From Aliarcobacter lanthieri (GTDB lineage: Bacteria > Campylobacterota > Campylobacteria > Campylobacterales > Arcobacteraceae): a stretch of 64,000 nt of DNA. Of the stretch, positions 1-9,521 are shown piece after piece. Each line of letters starts with the position of its first letter. Position 1 is the first letter of the stretch. Location of the stretch: assembly GCF_013201625.1 (NCBI RefSeq), contig NZ_CP053839.1, forward strand, positions 62,001 through 126,000. Direction: 5' to 3'. The position numbers and the translations under genes are program-made. The notes beneath the pieces are model-generated. The model was not told the origin of the DNA, searched no databases, and worked only from the letters and a program-made list of their open reading frames with translations.

Positions 1-627
1 TTTTTAGATGAGATAATCTCTGCTTTACAAAACAATACAAAAGAGAGTGAATACTTGCGAAGAGTTGTAAAAAAGCAAAATATTTATAACTCTTTTGGAG
101 AAATTTATACAGATATACAAAAAAGAAGATTATTTAAAAAAGTCCCTACATTTAAAACAGAAAGTTCAAAGCAAGATCCAGTTGATAATATGAGTTATCT
201 TGATTTAAAAATTTGGGTTGCAAATGCTGTTTTGACAAAAGTTCACACTTTATCAAATGAAAATTCTTTACAAATTAATACTCCATTTTTAGATAAAAAT
301 TTGATCGATTATGTTTTTAGTATAGAGTCAAACATAAAAGTTGGAGATACAAATAAATATCTTCTTAAAAAAATAGCTTCAAAATATCTTCCAAAAGAGA
401 TTATAAATCGTACAAAAAAAGGATTTAACTCTCCTTATAATGAATGGCTTCAAAAAGAGTTTAAAACTGGTATATTAGATACTATTATTGAAGTAAATAA
501 ATCTACAAATTTCTTTAATGATGAGTACATAAAGCATATATATAGTTTAGCTAGTTCAAATAAGTTCAAACAGCATTTATACTCTTTATTTATTTTTTCT
601 TTATGGTATAAAAAAACTTATTTATAG
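1..627 (+). CDS. Asparagine synthetase (glutamine-hydrolysing), C-terminal part
   Basis: The frame is open from base 1 (FLDEIISALQNN...), so the gene starts before the window and only about 208 C-terminal residues are visible. They match the synthetase half of AsnB-type enzymes, which make asparagine from aspartate, ATP and glutamine-derived ammonia. Visible marks are INTPFLDKNLIDYVFSI and the late KKGFNSPYNEWL segment, both usual in the C-terminal lobe. The N-terminal glutaminase domain is outside the window. Some homologues sit in surface-glycan loci and modify sugars or peptides, so the substrate is not certain. A convergent gene follows across a 38-base gap holding a parS-like site. Confidence 0.85.
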   Translation, partial: FLDEIISALQNNTKESEYLRRVVKKQNIYNSFGEIYTDIQKRRLFKKVPTFKTESSKQDPVDNMSYLDLKIWVANAVLTKVHTLSNENSLQINTPFLDKNLIDYVFSIESNIKVGDTNKYLLKKIASKYLPKEIINRTKKGFNSPYNEWLQKEFKTGILDTIIEVNKSTNFFNDEYIKHIYSLASSNKFKQHLYSLFIFSLWYKKTYL

Positions 628-645
628 TTATTATGAAAAGTTAGA

Positions 646-661
646 TGTTTCCCGTGAAACA
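646..661. promoter_or_regulatory. parS-like ParB-binding site, one mismatch
   Basis: TGTTTCCCGTGAAACA differs at one base from the widely conserved chromosomal parS palindrome TGTTTCACGTGAAACA. It lies between two convergent genes, so it is free of coding constraint. A perfect copy lies 4.7 kb away at 5337-5352. Two sites this close suggest a ParB-loading (centromere) region. Confidence 0.65.
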
Positions 662-665
662 TTTC

Positions 666-1073
666 CTATTTTTCCCAAAATTCTTTTAATGCTTTACTAT
701 TTTCATTTGTTTCTGTAGTAGAATTTGAGTTAAGATTTGCAGATAATTTTTCTATTTCATTTAAAGCTATTTTGTATTCATCTTCTGAAATCTTATCAAA
801 CTTTTTTTCTTCTTTTAAGTGAGATTTTGTTTCAATATTTGTAGTTTCTTGTGTATGATTTGTAGATAAAGATTTATTCTTTAAAATTAAATAATCTTCT
901 ATTAATTTTTCATACTCACTGAAATCAAGAAGAATAATAGATGGTTTACCATCTTTTAAAATTACTGCTTTTTCAATCTCTTTGCTATTTAATTTGTCAA
1001 ATATAGGTTTATTTCTTCTTACCAAATCAGTTGCTGAAAACATCTCTTTTGAACTATATTGAAGTAATGACAT
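666..1073 (-). CDS. Phd/YefM-like N-terminal domain protein with long acidic tail
   Basis: 135 residues. Residues about 10-60 (FSATDLVRRNKPIFDKLNSK, then AVILKDGKPSIILLDFSEYE) have the pattern of the Phd/YefM DNA-binding antitoxin fold: a helix, then two strands with 'xxxDGKPSxIL'. The remaining ~75 residues are charged and low-complexity (Lys, Glu, Asn, Ser, Thr), longer than in a standard antitoxin. No RelE/Doc-type toxin gene adjoins it. The upstream neighbour on the same strand encodes a PIN-PhoH protein 46 bases away, so co-transcription is possible. It could be an orphan regulator; the fold call is moderate and the function unknown. Confidence 0.55.
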   Translation of the reverse strand: MSLLQYSSKEMFSATDLVRRNKPIFDKLNSKEIEKAVILKDGKPSIILLDFSEYEKLIEDYLILKNKSLSTNHTQETTNIETKSHLKEEKKFDKISEDEYKIALNEIEKLSANLNSNSTTETNENSKALKEFWEK

Positions 1074-1119
1074 TGTAATCCTTTACAAATTTATTTATGT
1101 ATTATATCACAAATTTAAA

Positions 1120-2523
1120 TTATTTTGTAAATAGATTCTCTGCCCATTCTGTTATTGGTCCTCTTAATACTTTTTCTAGTTTTATAGCAAATATATTAAC
1201 AATATTATTTTCATTTTTTGTTGATTTTAAAAGCGTTGTTAATGCATTTGTATATTTGTTTACATAAAAGTTGTCTATTTGTTTATTTGAACCAAGAATT
1301 ACAACTTTACAACTTGCATCTACTCTTGATAAAACCATTTGCATTGTTTTATTAGACATATTTTGTGCTTCATCTATTATAATAAAAGAATTTGATAGTG
1401 TTCTACCTCTCATTTCTCCTACCCACATAGTTTCTATTGCATAGTTTGAAATCATTTGTTCCACTCTTGATTGAACTTCACTATCCTCTAGAGGCGAATA
1501 AGATAATTCAGCTCTTTTATTTCTTCTTTTTTTATGTTCGCTTCTAATGATATACTCTAAGCTATCCATTAAAGGGTGATTATATATTCTAAATTTTTCT
1601 TCAAGTCCTGGTAAATATCCAACATCTTCTCCTTTATCTAAAGACTCTATAGAGTTTCTAATATATATAATTTTCTGAAAATATTTCTGTTTAACAAGTT
1701 TTAATGCTCCACTAAGTGCTAAAAGTGTTTTTCCACTACCAGCTTTTGCTTCTATTATTAGAATATTATAGAAATGGTTTATTATTGCATTTGAAAAAAA
1801 TAGTTGCTCTTTATTTAAAGGAGTAATTACTTGATTTCTTACTTCTTCTTCATTTAATATTTTTATTTTGCCATTTTGTATATATGCTAAAATTACTTGA
1901 TCTGAATTCTTTACTTTCATACAGTAAGAAAAATTCTCTACTTTATATTCTTTATCATATTCTTCAATATCTTTATTATCTAAATATTCTAAATCTTCAA
2001 AATCTATTTCTATATCTTTTACAAAATTAAAATTATATGTATCATTGTCTTTACCAATAAGTGATGAAGTTTTTATATCAAGTGATATAGCTCTTGTTCT
2101 TGCCATAATATCCATTGAGATAAACTCTATATTTTTATCATAGTATCTATTTGAGAATGTAGCTATTTCTAAGATTTTTCTATCATTTATAATATTTAGT
2201 GAAACATTTTTTGTATTTATTTCATAATCATCTTTTGAAACAATATCAATAATTGTATCTTTCTTATTTTCTATTTTTAATCTAATAACTTTATATTCAT
2301 CAAGTCTTTTTGAACTAATAATTTTTGAATTTTCTAAAAGTCTTGCAAATTCTCTTGCTTGGAAGTTTATCTCTTCAAAACCACTTTTTTTGCTATCAAT
2401 TTCATCTAAAACAGTTTCAGCTAGTATAATAAGATTTTTATTATCATCAGATAGTTTTATTATATTTGTAGCATCTTCAAGTAAAATATTTGTATCTAGT
2501 AAATAGTACTTTTCAAAATTCAT
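1120..2523 (-). CDS. PIN domain / PhoH-like ATPase (PhoH2 family)
   Basis: 467 residues with two domains. An N-terminal PIN ribonuclease domain (about 1-140) starts YYLLDTNILLEDA, with the acidic residues expected at a nuclease site (D10, E36, D40). A C-terminal PhoH ATPase follows, with Walker A AKAGSGKT (259-266) and Walker B FIIIDEAQNM. The PIN-PhoH fusion is known as PhoH2; studied members are ATP-dependent RNA helicases/RNases. Its start overlaps the hemJ stop by one base, indicating a shared transcript. The Phd-like gene lies just downstream. Confidence 0.9.
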   Translation of the reverse strand: MNFEKYYLLDTNILLEDATNIIKLSDDNKNLIILAETVLDEIDSKKSGFEEINFQAREFARLLENSKIISSKRLDEYKVIRLKIENKKDTIIDIVSKDDYEINTKNVSLNIINDRKILEIATFSNRYYDKNIEFISMDIMARTRAISLDIKTSSLIGKDNDTYNFNFVKDIEIDFEDLEYLDNKDIEEYDKEYKVENFSYCMKVKNSDQVILAYIQNGKIKILNEEEVRNQVITPLNKEQLFFSNAIINHFYNILIIEAKAGSGKTLLALSGALKLVKQKYFQKIIYIRNSIESLDKGEDVGYLPGLEEKFRIYNHPLMDSLEYIIRSEHKKRRNKRAELSYSPLEDSEVQSRVEQMISNYAIETMWVGEMRGRTLSNSFIIIDEAQNMSNKTMQMVLSRVDASCKVVILGSNKQIDNFYVNKYTNALTTLLKSTKNENNIVNIFAIKLEKVLRGPITEWAENLFTK

Positions 2524-3032
2524 TATTTAGCCTTTTTATGGTTTAAAATTTTATAGCAAACAAATCCAAAGAGTAAGATAATTGTTAATGTAAATAACCA
2601 TGAGAAGTTTTTAGTTATAACATACGTAACTATTAAAATAGCTAGTGCAGTTGGTAGTTCATTGTACATTCTAAAAAATCTACCACTTTTTTTACAGCTA
2701 TCATTTTCTAAAGATTTTCTAAATTTTGTTAATGATATTGCATATGCTATTAGTAAAATTAAAGATATAATTTTTGCTATCATCCAATGCTGGCTTAATA
2801 ATGCTGGATTTAAAGAAATCATAGCAATACCACTTAAAATTGTTATCGTCATTGCTGGGTGTCCTATAAAAGCATCTATCTTCTTTTCTTGAATTTTTAC
2901 AACTTCTACAAACTCTTTTTTATCTATGTTTTCAACATGGTATACAAAAAGTCTTGGAAGATAAAACATTACAGCCATCCATGATAAAACAGCGATTACA
3001 TGTAAGCTCAAAATCCAACTATAATATTCCAT
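2523..3032 (-). CDS. hemJ: Protoporphyrinogen IX oxidase HemJ
   Basis: 169-residue inner-membrane protein with four or five hydrophobic helices. It carries the early LHVIAVLSWMA histidine motif, AFIGHPAMTITILSG and the RFFRMYNELPT signature of the HemJ (former UPF0093) family. HemJ oxidises protoporphyrinogen IX to protoporphyrin IX in haem synthesis and replaces HemG/HemY in many Campylobacterota. It lies 3 bases after rarA and overlaps the next gene by one base, so it is part of a tight minus-strand operon. Confidence 0.88.
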   Translation of the reverse strand: MEYYSWILSLHVIAVLSWMAVMFYLPRLFVYHVENIDKKEFVEVVKIQEKKIDAFIGHPAMTITILSGIAMISLNPALLSQHWMIAKIISLILLIAYAISLTKFRKSLENDSCKKSGRFFRMYNELPTALAILIVTYVITKNFSWLFTLTIILLFGFVCYKILNHKKAK

Positions 3033-3035
3033 AAA

Positions 3036-4226
3036 TTAATCCTTATTTTTTATCTTTTTTATCCATTCATTTAGAGTCTTTTCATACCCAATATTAATAG
3101 ATTGATATAATTTTAAATCTTCTTTTAGATATTCTTGTTCAACATATCCACCAAAATCATGAGGATATAAGTATCCAATATGCTGAGAATCTAAATGCTT
3201 TGGTATATCTATTATCTTACCATCTTTTATTGTTGCTAGAGCTTTATTTATTGCTTTATATGCACTATTTGATTTTGGACTTGATGCTAGATAAATTGCA
3301 CATTGTGAGAGTATAATTCTTGATTCTGGGTATCCTATTTTATTACAAGCTAACATTGTACTAACTGCAAGATTTAAAGCATTTGGATTTGCATTTCCTA
3401 TATCTTCACTTGCAAATATAACTAATCTTCTTGTAATAAAATCTACACTTTCACCACCTTCAATTAATCTTGCCATATAGTACAAAGCTGCATCAATATC
3501 TGAACCTCTTAAAGATTTTATCATAGCACTTGCTAAATCATAGTGTGTATTACTAGAACTTACTCCATCACCAATTACTCTTTCTCTTAATTCTTTTAAT
3601 AAATCTAAATCAATATCTTTAGATACTTTATATGAAAAGTTTAAAAGAGTAAGCATTGCTCTTGCATCTCCAGAGCTTGATTGTATTAAATATTCTTTAG
3701 CTTCACTTGATATATTTATATCAATATCTTTTAAAGCAATATCAACTATTTTTACCATATCTTGATAATCAAAAGCTTTGAATTCATATAAAAATGATCT
3801 AGAACGAATAGCACTTGTTAAAGTAAAGAAAGGATTTTCTGTGCTAGCTCCTATGATAATTGCATCATAATTTTCCATTATTGGGAGTAAAACTTCTTGT
3901 TGATTTTTTGAAAGTCTATGAACTTCATCTATAAAGATAAGAGGTTTTATTAATGTACCTTTATATTTATCAAATACTTTTCTTAAATCTTCAATTTTTA
4001 TTGATGTTGCATTAAAATAGTAATAATCTGTGTTTATTTCTTTTGCAATAATCTTTGCTAAAGTTGTTTTACCAGTTCCAGGTTTACCATAAAAAAATAA
4101 ATGAGGGATATCTTTTTGTTTTATAAGTTTATATAGTGCTTTATTTTTACCAATAATATGTGATTGACCAACAAAACTTTCTAAGTTTGTTGGACGTAAT
4201 TTATTTGATAGATCTATCATCTTCAT
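3036..4226 (-). CDS. rarA: Replication-associated recombination protein A (RarA/MgsA AAA+ ATPase)
   Basis: 396 residues. Walker A is GKPGTGKTT (47-55) and Walker B LIFIDEVHRLSKNQQ; the early RPTNLESFVGQ motif and sensor GASTENPFF segment are typical of RarA/MgsA/WRNIP1. The C-terminal half (ARLIEGGESVDFITRRL, ASEDIGNANP) matches the tetramerisation part of the family. RarA acts at stalled replication forks. The start (MKMIDLSNKLRPT) overlaps the end of the pseudouridine synthase gene by 26 bases. Confidence 0.93.
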   Translation of the reverse strand: MKMIDLSNKLRPTNLESFVGQSHIIGKNKALYKLIKQKDIPHLFFYGKPGTGKTTLAKIIAKEINTDYYYFNATSIKIEDLRKVFDKYKGTLIKPLIFIDEVHRLSKNQQEVLLPIMENYDAIIIGASTENPFFTLTSAIRSRSFLYEFKAFDYQDMVKIVDIALKDIDINISSEAKEYLIQSSSGDARAMLTLLNFSYKVSKDIDLDLLKELRERVIGDGVSSSNTHYDLASAMIKSLRGSDIDAALYYMARLIEGGESVDFITRRLVIFASEDIGNANPNALNLAVSTMLACNKIGYPESRIILSQCAIYLASSPKSNSAYKAINKALATIKDGKIIDIPKHLDSQHIGYLYPHDFGGYVEQEYLKEDLKLYQSINIGYEKTLNEWIKKIKNKD

Positions 4227-5016
4227 TCATAAAAATTCTAAGATTTTTATATTCTTCTTTTGCTAAAAATCGTGATTTCCCTGTTGGAAGATTATTTAAT
4301 GATACTCCACCATATTCTAGTCTTTTTAAATCTAGTACATCAAGATTAAAATGAGCGAAGAATCTTCTCAACTCTCTATTTTTACCCTCATTTATTACAA
4401 CTTTTATTTTAGAAAATTTTTCTCCATTTGATTGAATATCATAAGCTAGAAAAGGAGCAAAACTCATAGATTTTATTTTTGTTTTACTATATGCACCTTT
4501 TGTTGCATCTTCAATAGTAATACCTTTTTGCATAGCTTCTTCAACTTTTGGAGTTATAATGCCATTTACTTTAATTTTATAAACTCTTTCTAAATCAGAG
4601 TGCATAAGCTTATTTACAATGTCCACACTATCACTTAAGAGCAATAAACCCTCACTAGAGTAGTCTAATCGCCCTACACTCATAAAGTGCTTGTATTTAG
4701 CTCCTAAGCTATCATAAATAGTCTTTCTACCTTGAGGATCATTTTTAGATACAATTTCACCTTTTGGTTTATTATAAACTATTACAGTATACATTCTATT
4801 CTTATCTTCTTTGATAATCTTTTTACCTATTTCAACTTTATCTATAGTTTTTACTTTTGTAGCTAAATCTGTAATAACCTTATTATTTACTCTTACAAGT
4901 CCATCAGAAATTAATTTATCTGCTTCTCTTCTTGAATAGTTACTATTATGAGATAAAAACTTATTTAATCTCATTATTTCATATTGCTCAGTACTATTTT
5001 TTATCTCTTTTTTCAT
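4201..5016 (-). CDS. rluB: 23S rRNA pseudouridine synthase, RluB/RsuA family
   Basis: An S4 RNA-binding domain (MRLNKFLSHNSNYSRREAD) is followed by a pseudouridine synthase domain with the catalytic GRLDYSSEGLLLL loop (D118). Family members isomerise specific uridines in rRNA; RluB modifies 23S helix 90. The open frame gives 271 residues, but translation may begin at the internal Met15 where the S4 domain starts. The first codons overlap kdsD by 4 bases. Assignment to RluB rather than RsuA/RluE rests on family resemblance only. Confidence 0.85.
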   Translation of the reverse strand: MKKEIKNSTEQYEIMRLNKFLSHNSNYSRREADKLISDGLVRVNNKVITDLATKVKTIDKVEIGKKIIKEDKNRMYTVIVYNKPKGEIVSKNDPQGRKTIYDSLGAKYKHFMSVGRLDYSSEGLLLLSDSVDIVNKLMHSDLERVYKIKVNGIITPKVEEAMQKGITIEDATKGAYSKTKIKSMSFAPFLAYDIQSNGEKFSKIKVVINEGKNRELRRFFAHFNLDVLDLKRLEYGGVSLNNLPTGKSRFLAKEEYKNLRIFMNEDDRSIK

Positions 5017-5975
5017 TTTATTCCTGCCTCAATTAAATCATGAATATGAAGTAATCCGACTAATTTTTTATTTTTATCTGTTACAATTAGTAGTTGTATT
5101 TTATAGTTTTCTATTATCTGAAGAGCATCACTAGCTAGTAAATTTTCATCATCAAAAGTTTTTGGATTCATCGTTGCTATATCTTCAACATTACAATCAA
5201 TAGAAAAATTTTGCTTCATTAAAGCTCTTCTTAAATCTCCATCACTTAATATTCCAACAACTTTTTGATTTTTATCTTCTATAATAACAGAACCAACTCT
5301 TCCTTCGCTCATTACAATAATTGCATCTTTTAGTTTTGTTTCACGTGAAACAATAGGTAAATTTTCTTTTCTAAGTAAATCAGATATTTTTATAAATAGT
5401 TTTTTACCTAAACTTCCACCAGGGTGAAAAGAGGCAAAATCTTCTTTTTTAAAATCTCTTTTTTTCATTAAACAAATAGCAAGAGCATCTCCCATTGCCA
5501 TAGTTAAAGTTGTAGAAGAAGTTGGTGCAGTATCTAATGGACATGCCTCCTTATCAACTGCAATATTTATAAAATAATTTGAATATTTAGCTAAAGTTGA
5601 TTTCTCACTTTTTGCCATAGATATTAGAGGTATATTTAATCGTTTTAAATGTGGTAATATTTGAATAAGTTCTTCACTTTCTCCACTATAAGATATACCT
5701 AAAACAATATCATCTTTACCAATCATACCTAGATCACCATGCATTGCTTCTGTAGGATGAAGAAAGAAAGAACTTGTTCCAGTACTTGCTAATGTAGCAG
5801 CTATTTTTGCTCCAACAAGCCCAGATTTTCCAACGCCTGTAACAATAAGTTTACCTTTTGAATTTATAATTAGATTAATAATTTCTTCAATATCAAAAGA
5901 GATAGAGTCTGCACTCTTTTCTAACTCTTTTGCTTCAGTTAGTAAAACCTCTTTTATTATATTTTTGTAGTCCAT
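5013..5975 (-). CDS. kdsD: D-arabinose 5-phosphate isomerase (KdsD/KpsF)
   Basis: 320 residues: a SIS sugar-isomerase domain (about 30-185, GVGKSGLVGAKIAATLASTG, then HPTEAMHGDLGM) followed by two CBS domains (about 205-320). The enzyme converts ribulose 5-phosphate to arabinose 5-phosphate, the first step of Kdo synthesis for lipopolysaccharide. It overlaps the downstream gene by 4 bases and lies 8 bases after rnj. The linker before the first CBS domain contains a perfect parS palindrome read as S-R-E-T. The arginine there is CGT, rare in this AGA-preferring genome. Confidence 0.93.
   Translation of the reverse strand: MDYKNIIKEVLLTEAKELEKSADSISFDIEEIINLIINSKGKLIVTGVGKSGLVGAKIAATLASTGTSSFFLHPTEAMHGDLGMIGKDDIVLGISYSGESEELIQILPHLKRLNIPLISMAKSEKSTLAKYSNYFINIAVDKEACPLDTAPTSSTTLTMAMGDALAICLMKKRDFKKEDFASFHPGGSLGKKLFIKISDLLRKENLPIVSRETKLKDAIIVMSEGRVGSVIIEDKNQKVVGILSDGDLRRALMKQNFSIDCNVEDIATMNPKTFDDENLLASDALQIIENYKIQLLIVTDKNKKLVGLLHIHDLIEAGIK
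5337..5352. promoter_or_regulatory. parS centromere site (perfect 16-bp palindrome)
   Basis: TGTTTCACGTGAAACA is the canonical ParB-binding sequence conserved across bacterial chromosomes. It lies inside the coding region of kdsD. A full 16-base match is very unlikely by chance in a 64-kb AT-rich window, and the unusual CGT arginine codon it forces supports selection on the DNA sequence. Confidence 0.88.
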
Positions 5976-5983
5976 ACTTATTC

Positions 5984-7903
5984 CTATTGTACAAATATTG
6001 TAGGAACAATCATTGGATATTTTTTATATTTTCTAATACAGTGTTTTCTTACAACTTTTCTTAATTCATCTTCTAAAATTCTACTATTTTTGAAAATTCC
6101 AGGCTTTGCATTTTCTAAGAATACACCTAAAATATCTTCTATATCCTTTGTAAAGAATTTATCCTGTTTATCTGATATTAAACCAAATGATGCCACTTTA
6201 GGTTTCCCAACAAGTGTTCTATCACTTTCATTAATTTGTGCAACAATCATAACAACACCTTCTTTAGCCATAGTTTGTCTATCAATAACTACATCATCAG
6301 ATATTTTATTATTTAGTTGATTATCTATATAAACTTTTCCACTCTTAACAGTTTTTACTTTTTTAAGATATTTTGGGCTAACTTCTATTTGTTCTCCATC
6401 AGCCATTACATAAACATTTCTTTCTAATACTCCACAATCAACACCAGTTTCTCCATGTTTTAAAGCATGATTATATTCACCATGAACTGGTAAAAAGAAT
6501 TTAGGTTTAATTAGTCTTAGCATAAGTTTTTGCTCTTCTTGCGCAGCATGTCCTGATACATGAATATCTGCATAATCTTGATAAGCAACTTTTGCCCCAG
6601 CTTTTAAAAGATGATTTATAATTTCAGAAACACTCCCTTCATTCCCAGGAATTGCTTTTGAAGATAGTATAATCTGATCTTCAGGTTTTATTTTGATATG
6701 TCTATGTTCATGTATTGCCATTCTATATAATGCGCTCATAGACTCACCTTGACTTCCTGTTGTTACTATTAAAACTTCATTATCATTGTATTTATTTACT
6801 TCATGAGCTTCAATAAATTGATCTCTAGGAAATTTTATATAACCCAAGTTCATAGCAATTTCCAAGTTTTTCTCCATTGAACGACCAATAACACAAATTT
6901 TTCTACCATATTTTAAAGCTTTTTCAATTGCTTGAGCAACTCTATGTATATTTGATGAGAATGTACTCATTATAACTCTACCTTTAGAAGTTGAGAATAT
7001 TCTTTCAAATGTAGGAGCAACAGCCTTTTCTGTTTTAGTAAAACCTGGAGAGTGAGAGTTAGTTGAGTCAGAAGTTAAAACTAAAACCCCCTCTTCTCCA
7101 TAGTGTGCAAGTCTATGTAAATCTGTTGGAAAACCATCTATTGGAGTATGGTCTATTTTAAAATCACCTGTATGTATCATAGTCCCAGCAGCAGTTTTTA
7201 TAGCTACAGCAGATGAATCAATGATAGAGTGCGTTATATGCATCCATTCTACTTCAAAATCATTACCAATTTTAATTGGAGTTCTTTTTGAAATTGCTCT
7301 AAAAAGTCCTCTATGTTCTCTCATTTTATGTTCATCAAATTTTGAACCAATCATTTCAAGAGGTAATGATGTTCCATAAATAGGGAATTGCATCTCTTTA
7401 TATAAATAAGGCATTGCACCTATATGATCTTCGTGACCATGAGTAATAACAACAGCCACAATTTTATCTTTTATCTCTCTAAGATATGAAAAATCAGGAA
7501 TTAAAATATCAACTCCATGCATTTCTCCATCTGGAAAGCTCATACCAACATCAACGATAATTGCTTCATTTTCAGTTTCAACAACCATCATATTTCCACC
7601 AATTTCATTTAATCCACCAAGTGGAGTTATTCTTATTTTGGCATTTGTATTTAAATTTAATTTATAATGTGGATTTAATCTATCTTTATGAATTTTTTCA
7701 TTTACAATATATGCTTTCTTTAAGTCATTTGTCCAACCTTCTCCACTAGTTTGTGCATCTTTTACTGCATATTTTGGTTTTGGTTTTCTTTTTTTATTAT
7801 AAGGAATACGCTTTTGTGGATTTTCTGCTGATGATTCAGCAACTGGTATTTGTGTATTATTAGTTTGTGTTATTTGTTCTTTAGTTTCGTTTATTTCTTC
7901 CAT
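5984..7903 (-). CDS. rnj: Ribonuclease J
   Basis: 639 residues. A metallo-beta-lactamase/beta-CASP nuclease carries THGHEDHIG (H155, H157, D159, H160) and the later HTGDFKID and SGHAAQEEQ motifs. RNase J degrades and matures RNA as endonuclease and 5' exonuclease. The first ~85 residues are a basic Pro/Lys/Asn-rich extension (PYNKKRKPKPKYA) ahead of the catalytic core, as in Helicobacter RNase J. Its first 23 bases overlap the end of rsmA, so the two are co-transcribed. Confidence 0.94.
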   Translation of the reverse strand: MEEINETKEQITQTNNTQIPVAESSAENPQKRIPYNKKRKPKPKYAVKDAQTSGEGWTNDLKKAYIVNEKIHKDRLNPHYKLNLNTNAKIRITPLGGLNEIGGNMMVVETENEAIIVDVGMSFPDGEMHGVDILIPDFSYLREIKDKIVAVVITHGHEDHIGAMPYLYKEMQFPIYGTSLPLEMIGSKFDEHKMREHRGLFRAISKRTPIKIGNDFEVEWMHITHSIIDSSAVAIKTAAGTMIHTGDFKIDHTPIDGFPTDLHRLAHYGEEGVLVLTSDSTNSHSPGFTKTEKAVAPTFERIFSTSKGRVIMSTFSSNIHRVAQAIEKALKYGRKICVIGRSMEKNLEIAMNLGYIKFPRDQFIEAHEVNKYNDNEVLIVTTGSQGESMSALYRMAIHEHRHIKIKPEDQIILSSKAIPGNEGSVSEIINHLLKAGAKVAYQDYADIHVSGHAAQEEQKLMLRLIKPKFFLPVHGEYNHALKHGETGVDCGVLERNVYVMADGEQIEVSPKYLKKVKTVKSGKVYIDNQLNNKISDDVVIDRQTMAKEGVVMIVAQINESDRTLVGKPKVASFGLISDKQDKFFTKDIEDILGVFLENAKPGIFKNSRILEDELRKVVRKHCIRKYKKYPMIVPTIFVQ

Positions 7904-8684
7904 TTTTTACCTTTGTATACATTTGGCTATACAAAGATGAACAAACTTCGTGAGGTCGTAAATTATCGTCAATTTCAAGCTCTTTAAATAATTCAAGAAT
8001 TTGATTTTTATCCAATAAAGTAGATAGGTTTTTTGATAGTTTCTTGCGTGGTTGAATAAAACATGCTTTTAAAAATCTATTAAAATCCTTATCTATTTCT
8101 TTTGACAAATCCTTTTTTATATAAAGAATTGAAGATATAACTTTTGGAATTGGATCAAAAGCTTCAGGAGGAACATCAAAAAGTATCTTAGAATCATTTG
8201 ATAATAATTCAGTAATAATACCTAAAGATGAGTATTCTTTATCATTTACATTTGCTGTAAATTTTAAAGCAACCTCTTTTTGAACCATAACAATGATATG
8301 TTCACAAAAGCTATCTTCAAAAGCTTTTAATATAATATTTGTTGCAATATAATATGGTAGATTTGCTATTAAATCATAATTACCATTATATAAGGTTTTT
8401 TGCTTATCCCAAGCATCTAAAACATCAGCGTGAATGATTTCTAGATTTCCCTTATCCAAATTAATTGCAAACTTTGACTTTAAAATACCAATTAAATCGG
8501 TATCAACCTCATAAGCTGTTACATCTTTGTATTTGACTAAGTTTTTAGTCAAATCACCTAATCCAGGCCCAATTTCTACAATGTGATTATCGTTATGGGG
8601 CATCGACTCGATGATTTTATTTAAAATAGAACTATCTTTTAAAAAGTTTTGTCCGTATTGTTTTTTTGCTTTTATTCTTTCCAT
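7881..8684 (-). CDS. rsmA: 16S rRNA A1518/A1519 dimethyltransferase (KsgA)
   Basis: 267 residues. The N-terminus [16 protein letters not shown] and SAM-binding motif [12 protein letters not shown] are diagnostic, with the catalytic [10 protein letters not shown] motif at about 114. RsmA dimethylates two adjacent adenines near the 3' end of 16S rRNA late in small-subunit assembly. It is first in the minus-strand run and divergent from hisF; the 73-base gap between them should hold both promoters. Confidence 0.94.
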   Translation of the reverse strand: MERIKAKKQYGQNFLKDSSILNKIIESMPHNDNHIVEIGPGLGDLTKNLVKYKDVTAYEVDTDLIGILKSKFAINLDKGNLEIIHADVLDAWDKQKTLYNGNYDLIANLPYYIATNIILKAFEDSFCEHIIVMVQKEVALKFTANVNDKEYSSLGIITELLSNDSKILFDVPPEAFDPIPKVISSILYIKKDLSKEIDKDFNRFLKACFIQPRKKLSKNLSTLLDKNQILELFKELEIDDNLRPHEVCSSLYSQMYTKVKNGRNKRN

Positions 8685-8757
8685 TATAGCAAGGAGTATA
8701 TCTGTTTTTAACTTACAATTAGATAATATTTTTTACTTATTTTTAAGGAATTTAATA

Positions 8758-9519
8758 TTGAATAGTTTAGCAAAAAGAATTATACCTTGTTTAGATGTGA
8801 ATAATGGTAGAGTTGTAAAAGGTGTTAATTTTATTGGATTAAAAGATGCTGGAGATCCAGTTGAAATAGCAAAAAGATATAATGATGAAGGTGCAGATGA
8901 ATTAACATTTTTAGATATTACTGCAAGTTATGAGAACAGAGGAACTATTGTTGATATTGTTAAAAATGTAGCAAAAGAAGTTTTTATTCCTTTAACTGTT
9001 GGTGGTGGTATTAGAAAATTAGATGATATTTATACTTTATTAAATGTTGGTTGTGACAAAATATCTATAAATTCAAGTGCAGTTTCAACACCAAATTTAA
9101 TAGATGATGGTGCAAAAAGATTTGGTAGTCAATGTATAGTTGTTGCCATCGATGTAAAAAGAGTTAATGATGGTTCTTATCATGTTTTTGTAAAAGGTGG
9201 AAGAGAAGATACTGGACTTGATGCTTTAATATGGGCAAAAGAAGTGTATAGTAGAGGTGCAGGAGAAATACTTTTAACTTCTATGGATACTGATGGTGTA
9301 AAACAAGGTTTTGATTTAAAAATTACTGAACAAATATCAAAACTTGTAGATATTCCTGTAATTGCAAGTGGAGGAGCAGGAAACATGCAACATTTTAAAG
9401 AAGCTTATCAAGTTGGAGCAAGTGCAGCTTTAGCTGCCTCTATTTTCCACTTTAAAGAGATTGATATTATGGATTTAAAAAGATATTTAGAACAAAATGG
9501 AATAAGTGTAAGGATATAA
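8758..9519 (+). CDS. hisF: Imidazole glycerol phosphate synthase subunit HisF
   Basis: 253 residues starting at TTG 8758, placed by AAGGAA at 8745-8750 and by the invariant N-terminus [22 protein letters not shown] longer open frame from 8611 would run through rsmA and is rejected. HisF is the (beta/alpha)8 cyclase that joins ammonia from HisH to PRFAR, giving imidazole glycerol phosphate and AICAR in histidine synthesis. Catalytic aspartates occur in PCLDV and VAIDVK. No hisH adjoins it. The next gene starts 2 bases after the stop. Confidence 0.95.
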   Translation: MNSLAKRIIPCLDVNNGRVVKGVNFIGLKDAGDPVEIAKRYNDEGADELTFLDITASYENRGTIVDIVKNVAKEVFIPLTVGGGIRKLDDIYTLLNVGCDKISINSSAVSTPNLIDDGAKRFGSQCIVVAIDVKRVNDGSYHVFVKGGREDTGLDALIWAKEVYSRGAGEILLTSMDTDGVKQGFDLKITEQISKLVDIPVIASGGAGNMQHFKEAYQVGASAALAASIFHFKEIDIMDLKRYLEQNGISVRI

Positions 9520-9521
9520 AA

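Noticed and set aside
8611-8757. Longer open frame upstream of hisF
   Set aside because: It runs antisense through rsmA; TTG 8758 has the ribosome binding site and matches the invariant HisF N-terminus.
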